From: Ischnura elegans
Taxonomy: Eukaryota; Arthropoda; Insecta; Odonata; Coenagrionidae
Direction of reading: 5' to 3'
Assembly: GCF_921293095.1 (NCBI RefSeq)
Contig: NC_060259.1
Coordinates: 44,621,812 to 44,685,811 of the forward strand
DNA: 64,000 bases
Below the pieces are notes generated by a model. The model did no database searches. It saw only the letters and a list, made by a program, of their open reading frames with translations, and had not been told where the DNA came from. The position numbers and the translations under genes are program-made. Shown here piece by piece: positions 58,140-64,000 of the stretch (within the stretch, counting starts at the first letter, position 1; each line of letters starts with the position of its first letter).

Positions 58140-58655
58140 TTGGAATAACTAGCGACGAGAGAAGCAAGAAAGAAATTATATGTTGAATAGCCCAAGAGAA
58201 GAGAGCTTTCCATCAAAAGAGAGACCTGCTTACAGCGGGAAACTTAAACATGGAAGTAAAGAAACAATTTATGAGAACCTACATTTGGAGTATGCTCCTA
58301 TAAGGAAGTAAGACATGGACAATGATAGCAGCGGAGAAAGCAAGGATAGAGGCCATGGATCGACCGAGTTAGTGATGAGGAAGTCCTAAGAAGAGTAGGA
58401 GAGAAGAGAAGACCCATGAAAACCTTTATAAGAAGACGGACACAAACTTAGAGGCATAATGGCCTGATGAAGACAGTTGTCGAGAGACAAGTGGAAGGCA
58501 AGAACAGAGAAGAAAGGCCTTGAACGAAAATTATTGAACGGGGAAAGAAGGATGTGGAAGAGAAGAAATAAGTATGTGTGAAAAGTTTAGCTGGTAGGAG
58601 AATTGAGTGGAGAGCTGCGTCAAATAAATCTTAGCAATTTGACCAGTGATGATGA
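58140..58655 (+). pseudogene. RTE-like LINE 3' end, copy A
   Basis: Forward frames give ITSDERSKKEI, IAQEKRAFHQKRDLLTAGNL, NMEVKKQFMRTYIWSMLL, EEVLRRVGEKRRPMKTFIRR and VERQVEGKNREERP, with several stops and frameshifts. It ends ..AAATAAATCTTAGCAATTTG then a GATGATGAC tail. It is the same subfamily as 63085-63540 and distinct from the WSVALYGAETW copies at 38.7 and 49.8 kb. Confidence 0.8.
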
Positions 58656-59530
58656 CTTGTATACCGTATAGCGAAATATGCGATTGGTTAATGCGTAAAC
58701 GAGTTTGTTCGGAAACATTGGCTCTATATTGCTCCTCTAGATCAATAAGTCAGCTATCATATTATCATTGTAACCGTATAATAAGTATTGTAAACATTTT
58801 GTTTTCATTGTCATTTCCCACCTTTTCTCCTGTCTCGTTTCTTTACTTCCGAGGCTTGTTTGTCGTCTCCAAACCTCCGATGCCTCTTTCACGACCCTGT
58901 ACTTACTCTTATCCTCAGTTCACACGTTCAGGGAAAGTATATTTCCTCCATTGTAATATGGCTGCTATGCTTTATTGAGGATATTGAGGCTTATTTGTAG
59001 ATTTGCCTATTCAAGAAAAATGCTCCTACTTGATAAAACTCCTATTCGCTCCTGTGAGCGAATGTTAGGCTACCCCGTGTATTAATGTCTTGTGTTCTAC
59101 TTCTTGGAATAGTTAAGCAAAGTTTATTTTTCCTTTGGTAATAGTTTAATGCTTACATATAACTTTCCGTTGATAACTCAGTGCTTTTTTCATTGCATAA
59201 ATTTCTCTGCCTCACGTGCAGTGCCTTCGATCTTCTGCTACAGCTCCGTATGCTAAATAAATCCTATATCACACGACAATAAATGAATCGCTAGGTTTAG
59301 AATACTCGCTGAAATGAAGATTCTCATCGTCGTTTGGACCAGAATAAGGATAACGATTAGCGCGATAACTATTATAATCTTTCAGCAAATTTATATAGCA
59401 ACAATGACATATCCGACGTTCGGTCTTCGATTTTTCTTTCCTGTATCAATCGGCATTCTACTTCCAAAAATTTCTCGTAAGCATTAGTTCAATGATTGCT
59501 TTGGAAATTCTTCGAATTCTTCAATCTCAT
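58656..59530. other. Non-coding stretch, no feature recognised
   Basis: A 110-codon frame at 58646-58978 has no recognisable motif. The rest is AT-rich. Confidence 0.35.
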
Positions 59531-59760
59531 TGGGCGTAATTGTGGGAGGGAAGAGGGGGATAGAGCCCCCAAAAATGTTTCAGAGAAATAAAAAAAGTAT
59601 ATAAAAATACTTTCTAGTTTTGTCATATCAAAACTGCATCTGCTTAAAGATAAAGGTCATATTTTAACAGTATGGCAGTGAGGCGAGTCACTGAATACCG
59701 ACCGGTGACTAACCCCCGGACCCATGCCCCCCAAAGCATAAACCTAGTTACACTACTGCC
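59531..59760. mobile_element. hAT-like MITE (about 230 bp)
   Basis: The left end TGGGCGTAATTGTGGGAGGG and the right end CCTAGTTACACTACTGCC are imperfect inverse copies of the CAGTGGCGTAACTAGG terminus. Purine/pyrimidine-rich borders (GAGGGGGATAGAGCCCCC, CCCCCGGACCCATGCCCCCC) recall the other members. Confidence 0.55.
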
Positions 59761-59924
59761 TTGGAGTCTATCTTCAGTATCAAGCATCAGTGTGTAGGCA
59801 CGCGAAAGTGCTTTATAAAGTGTCTAGTGATATGACCTTGCCTATTCTTAGACCTTTTAGTCCTTTTTGCTCTTATCGCCATTATATAGGTGCCTTGCAA
59901 GCATCTATTTCCCCTCCCACTGTC

Positions 59925-60155
59925 TTTTACTTTCTCTAGCGTCCCCCCTCCACCTCATTTCCCCTCCATCCCCGCCCGCTTCCACCTTCTCCGCCGTCCG
60001 TGCTTATCTTCCCCTCTTTCGGCACTTCATCCCCACCACTTCCTCCCTCCTTCTCTCCCCACCCTCCGCTTCCCCTCCCTCGCTTCCCCTCTGCCCTTGT
60101 TCTTTCTCTGCACCCCTTCTTTCTTCCCTTCGCTACCCTACCCTGCCTTTATCCC
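59925..60155 (+). repeat. Pyrimidine-rich tract 3
   Basis: A C/T-rich stretch (CCCCTCCACCTCATTTCCCC and similar). The overlapping ORFs of 112 and 146 codons are Ser/Pro/Leu runs produced by composition. Confidence 0.6.
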
Positions 60156-61080
60156 GGGGAAAAATGATTTTTTTCATTTCTTTGCACAGAATGATGCACC
60201 GATAGAGCTGAGGACATCTCATTTAGTCTTGGAGGTTCCGCCATCAAATGAAATTGATTTCGTTGTCGTCGTCTTAACCTTCCTCGCGAAGAATCGCCTC
60301 CGCTTCCTGATGTCATTTACAAATATTTAAATATGCTAGCCCAAAAAATAGGCTTATTGTGGATTAAGTTTGTAGAGATAAAGTGGATCGAGTTTTTCTG
60401 CAGCTCATTATTGTGGTTGGGAAAAATTGATTCGATTTCGATTATTCTGGGGGAGACATGTCCCATTGAAAAATAAAAAATGCCGGGTCGATTCAAAGGA
60501 AAACCCGAAAAGGTTTAGATGCATCGATTTTTGGGGATAAATGTTATAATAAAGAAATTTTTGAACCGACTCAAAGGGACGAAACTATTTTTTATTGAGA
60601 TCAAACGTGAACTCAGCAGGTACTGTTAAGGAAAATTGGGTTAGAAATTGGAAAATGCATGATTTTAGAGCCATTCTGTGAAAGTTTCGCCGAATTGTGG
60701 CTTTTTCGGGAAAAAATATTTCGTCCGTTTTTTTTATATCTACGACTGAAGTGTAGCCACACATTTAAGAGTGCATTACTAGAGGGCTCTAGGTAACTTC
60801 GACACAGCTCGGTGTCACGGTGCGGGGAACGGGCAGTTGGCCTGCCGCTCGCCGGGAGTGAAATAAAATTCATGCCGCACTCTCGTTAAGAATTTTATAC
60901 GAGGGAATTGCAACAAATTTCTATGGAGGGATTTAAAAAAATCGGATGCTTCCAATTTCAGAGAAGAGTTAAATAGACTGCCTCTTCTGGTATCGATATT
61001 TTTAGATCCAATTAAAGACCAAAATTTACCAAAGTGATACCCTTACGTGTAGATTATAAAGGAAAGGTTTCGAACTTTGG
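60156..61080. other. Non-coding stretch, no feature recognised
   Basis: AT-rich, no supported feature. Confidence 0.4.
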
Positions 61081-61149
61081 TAACGTTCTTCTACTGAGAG
61101 TAAAAGATTGAACACCAATGCAGCTTCCACTTAAATCTTTATTAGATAC

Positions 61150-61182
61150 GACCATGGTTTCGTAGCGATGCTACATCATCAG
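61150..61182 (-). ncRNA. Hammerhead ribozyme motif (left arm)
   Basis: Minus strand: CTGATGA, U, GTAGC-ATC-GCTAC stem II, GAA, ACC-AT-GGT stem III, C. It is an exact inverse copy of the motif at 61259-61291. Confidence 0.7.
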
Positions 61183-61258
61183 GAATGCTACATCATCAAA
61201 ATATATATGACATGGGTTTTTACGACATATATACCCATGTCGTTTACTTTTTGTCCAC

Positions 61259-61291
61259 CTGATGATGTAGCATCGCTACGAAACCATGGTC
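61259..61291 (+). ncRNA. Hammerhead ribozyme motif (right arm)
   Basis: Plus strand: CTGATGA, U, GTAGC-ATC-GCTAC stem II with a three-base loop, GAA, ACC-AT-GGT stem III, then C as the nucleotide before the cleavage site. The conserved hammerhead core bases are all present. Only the bulged U before stem II departs from the textbook form. This is the best-formed motif in the window. Confidence 0.7.
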
Positions 61292-61470
61292 GTATCTAAT
61301 AAAGATTTAAGTGGAAGCTGCATTAGTGTTCAATCTTTTACTCTCAGTATGATTGACTTCCACAGAGTATTGCCTGAGACAGTGTCGCATAACGTTCTTC
61401 TATTTAAATCATTCCTGAAAAAATCTGTTATCAAACTAATATACAGTATCTTTAACAACAACAGTTAGTC

Positions 61471-61735
61471 TGGTGGATGGCGCGTCCGATTTTCACCTGG
61501 GGGGCTCGTGTTCGATACTTCATCACGGCAGAACATTTTGCCGGCCTCGGTGGCAGCGGGGTAACGTTCTTGCCTGCCAAACAAGAGGTCGCGGGTTCAA
61601 GTCCCACCTTGGTAGGTTTCCCCGATCCAGGGCATGGTTGTTTGTGTACGTTTACTTGCTATATTTGTTGAACACCCCGGTGTAAAATGGCCAAGAAAAG
61701 CTGTATCCGGTGGTTTGAGAATAAAAATAAATAAA
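61471..61735 (+). mobile_element. tRNA-derived SINE, with a second tRNA-like head upstream
   Basis: At 61540 GCCGGCCTCGGTGGCAGCGG starts a tRNA-like head with A-box TGGCAGCGGGG and B-box GGTTCAAGTCC (61594-61604). It continues through an unrelated body to an A-rich tail AATAAAAATAAATAAAA near 61718-61735. Just upstream, 61471-61530 looks like another tRNA-like unit (GGTGGATGGCGCG..., B-box-like GTGTTCGATAC). Both could be transcribed by RNA polymerase III in principle. Overlapping ORFs here are not genes. Confidence 0.7.
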
Positions 61736-63084
61736 AGTATCATAAAAAGGACTTAGACATGAGAAAAGTCGCGAGAAAATGCTAACATTCTGTATGATGG
61801 AAAAAATATTATGAATAAGTTTATAAATCTATTAAAATTTGATTTATGAATGAATGCACATGCATTGTATTGGTTAAAGTTCCCTTGAAAAAGCGGAAAT
61901 GCAGCGAAATGCAAGTACGAGACAAGTGATGAGAGGTGTTGAAGTGGATGCCTCAGAAACTCGGAGAAGGATGAAATTCTTCAGGAGAGTCAAAAACACT
62001 CGCTCTTTCACAATAAGTGAATATCAAGGATTTTCTTTATCAAAATCCAAAGGAAATTCCACGATTATGGAATTAAATTAGTCAGATCTCAACTTTTCTC
62101 AATAGCGAAGAAGACTTTGAGTAATAATCAATCAGTGCACCTTCGTCATCGTAAGTGTGGCTTTAATTATCAATTGCGGTAAATGATTGTGCGATAACTG
62201 CCACGCCCATAGGGGCATGTTCATCATTGCATATCAAGTAGGTGCTTCACCCATAACTTGAAGGACACATCAAATAATGCGGTTCGAAATTATTTAAGGA
62301 AACAGAGCAAGACGATAACGCCGTCAGATTTATGAAGAAAGAAGGAATTAAAGAAAGATTAAAATAAATAAAGGATATGGAAGGGAAAAATTTTTATTTT
62401 AGAAATGTCGATCTTTAAAAGTGTAACAAAAAAGGGAGAGGAATCCAGAAACCCTCATCGTGGTTGACATTTCAAATTGAAAAATGCGTAACTTTTACCT
62501 CCATCTTAATTTTTTCCCTTGGTGATTGCAAATTTTTTCAATGGTAATAGCCCGGAAAAAGTTTACGTAAATGAGATCTTTCACCAATGCTTTATTGTCG
62601 TCGAATATGGTAGTTTAAAAAAATAAAGATACCCATATGTTTCCCTTTATTCAACTGTCGACTACTTCTCGAGCTATTCCCAGCGAAAACTGGATGGCCT
62701 TAGCGTTTTTTTTTTCAGATAATTTGATGACGTCACGAGCTTATTCCGTACGTGTCAACGCTTCACTGCAGCTATTTGCCGTTGTGCTCACGTTTCTTGA
62801 GGTACTTTAATTTTTAGATTCTTGTGATGGATTCACTTCCCCAATGGAAGGTTCTCCTTTGACACGAAAATGGATAATAACTCTCATGACGTCACCCATT
62901 CATGATAGATGGGAGACTACCTTCGCGTTTTGTCATTTTGATCTTACGAGAGAGGAGTAAGGAATTGTTTCTCTTTTTCACCGTAAACTTTCTTTCCTTA
63001 TACCGAATTCTTTTAAAGAATTGTGATTTCGCGTCTGAGTGAAAAACCCAAAAGTTCACCTGGTCATTCGCGCGAATATGTTTC
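61736..63084. other. Non-coding stretch, no feature recognised
   Basis: AT-rich. No exon, RNA or repeat is recognised. Confidence 0.4.
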
Positions 63085-63540
63085 AAATAAGGAAACTGTT
63101 TATGAGAACTTGCATTTAGATAATGCTTCTTTACGGAAGTGAGGCATGGACAATGACCACCTTGGAAAAATTAAGAGTAGCGGCCTTCGAAATGTAGTGC
63201 TACAGAAGGATAATGAAGATCAAATGAATCGAACGACTAAGTATTGAAGAAGTCCTAAAAAGAGTGGGAGAGAAGAGAAGCCTCATGAAAGCCTTGGCAA
63301 GAAGACGGGAAAACCTTATAGGCCATATCTTGAGACATGATGGCCTGATGAAGACAATCGTCTAGAGGCATGTGGATGGCAAGAATGGAAAAGAAGGACC
63401 TGGAATGAAATATATGGAACAGGTAAAGCAGGATGTAAAACAGAAGAAATACGTAGGTGTGAAAAGATTAGCTGCTGGGAGAATTGAGTGAAAAGCTGCG
63501 TCAAACCAATCTTAGAATTGTTAACCCGTGATGATGATGT
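63085..63540 (+). pseudogene. RTE-like LINE 3' end, copy B
   Basis: Forward translation gives RKLFMRTCIWIMLLYGSEAW, TMTTLEKLRVAAFEM, YRRIMKIK, then IEEVLKRVGEKRSLMKALAR, RRENLIGHILRHDGLMKTIV, GPGMKYMEQVKQDVKQKKYV and GVKRLAAGRIE. This is the complete C-terminal signature of an RTE-like LINE (GSEAWTM, LIGHILRHD, GR/KG-P-x-M, AA-SNQS) with only a few stops. It is better preserved than copy A, and so probably younger. The 5' end is truncated near 63085. Confidence 0.9.
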
Positions 63541-64000
63541 CTGATATATTGAAAAATATATCTTTCAAGGGCTTACCGCCTCCAAGGTACTGTGTACGTG
63601 AAACATCGAAGCTAAAATTTTAAATTTCTTTCGAGGAAATTAATTTGTATGAAGAATTTAAAATTACAGGTTTCGACAGCACCTACGTGAACGTCTTTTA
63701 GGAAGCAGCAATCATCCGCTGACTGAAACACAGCTCCAAAATCCCTCACTGTGATTCATTGAATAATTTCACTGAATGAATTAACGTTGCAGATATCGTA
63801 GAATCATCGCACTGCAGCTACCAGTAAGGCTCTGTTGTCTTTCTCCAGACCTATCAACTCCCTCTTGAGATGGTCATGTAATCGTGAAATGATATGACTG
63901 TTAGGACAGTTCAAATTAATTTACAGTTCTTTGTGTTAGACTTTGTATTGGGCTCTAATTTGCTCAGCAGTATACCATTACATTTCTTGGTCCTTGTATA
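63541..64000. other. Non-coding end of window
   Basis: AT-rich, no feature recognised. Confidence 0.4.

Larger units (their letters stand above)
61081..61402. mobile_element. Inverted hammerhead-pair element with 13-bp TSD
   Basis: TAACGTTCTTCTA lies at 61081-61093 and exactly again at 61390-61402. Inside, arms 61094-61182 and 61259-61347 are near-perfect inverse copies over 89 bp, separated by a 76-bp centre. A 42-nt tail (61348-61389) separates the right arm from its TSD. Each arm contains a complete hammerhead motif. The layout (inverted repeats, one-sided tail, TSD of 12-15 bp) parallels 24982-25168 and fits a solo inverted terminal repeat of a Penelope-like element. The arm identity and exact TSD suggest a young insertion. 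Confidence 0.8.

Noticed and set aside
59867..60330. Overlapping ORFs of 112 and 146 codons
   Set aside because: They are Ser/Pro/Leu runs from a pyrimidine-rich tract, open in more than one frame.
1..64000. CRISPR arrays, LTR retrotransposons, rRNA genes, bacterial-type operons
   Set aside because: I found no regularly spaced repeats, no paired LTRs with primer-binding sites, no rRNA-like blocks and no clustered long ORFs.

Overview
This window reads as a stretch of a large, AT-rich, intron-rich animal nuclear genome, most likely an arthropod and probably an insect. The grounds are indirect. There are no dense operon-like ORFs, and almost every long ORF is short and unrecognisable. The recognisable proteins are 3' ends of RTE-like and Jockey/CR1-like LINEs, a Penelope-like element C-terminus and a pogo-like transposase. 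There are two non-autonomous Helitrons with the TC...CTAG ends common in arthropods, and tRNA-derived SINEs. I cannot name the species.

Only one host coding exon is credible. It is a GC-rich exon at 13381-13702 with an acceptor (cccacag), a start codon at 13443, an acidic/His-rich/poly-Gly reading frame and a consensus donor (CCCAG|GTGAGT). The rest of that gene is not recognisable here, so much of the downstream sequence may be intron. GC-rich islands near 17.2, 22.7, 28.7, 31.8, 46.5 and 51.1 kb could hold promoters or first exons, but none is proven.

Most other recognisable content is transposable-element debris. 0.6-11.9 kb: copy 1 of a six-copy repeat family (family R), a diverged tandem duplication, a LINE 3' end, a 385-bp fold-back and a second LINE fragment. 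12.5-15.1 kb: a decayed hammerhead, a small MITE, the coding exon, three consecutive palindromes (one enclosing a tRNA-like sequence) and a LINE fragment. 15.6-30.4 kb: family R copies, a 345-bp tandem duplication, a hammerhead element with a 15-bp target-site duplication (TSD), and a 1.28-kb pogo-like deletion derivative with TA TSDs. 33-39 kb: SINE-like repeats, family R, a Helitron, two fold-backs, a local duplication and an RTE-like LINE. 41-51 kb: a LINE tail, hAT-like MITEs, a hammerhead palindrome, an RTE-like fragment with an FVDD box, a second Helitron carrying a nested MITE, family R, a composite inverted repeat and another LINE. 53-64 kb: a 5'-truncated Penelope-like element with a hammerhead and 12-bp TSD, pyrimidine tracts, a 24-bp tandem repeat, two RTE-like LINE ends, an inverted hammerhead pair with a 13-bp TSD, and a SINE.

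The most interesting theme is a set of small palindromic insertions carrying minimal type I hammerhead ribozyme motifs of several unrelated sequence types. Two of them share one architecture: inverted arms, a 29-42 nt one-sided tail and a 13-15 bp TSD. A separate Penelope-like fragment shows a hammerhead 3' of a Penelope-type C-terminal reading frame. This fits the known association of hammerheads with Penelope-like retroelements. The coding-free palindromic forms and their variety deserve a genome-wide look.
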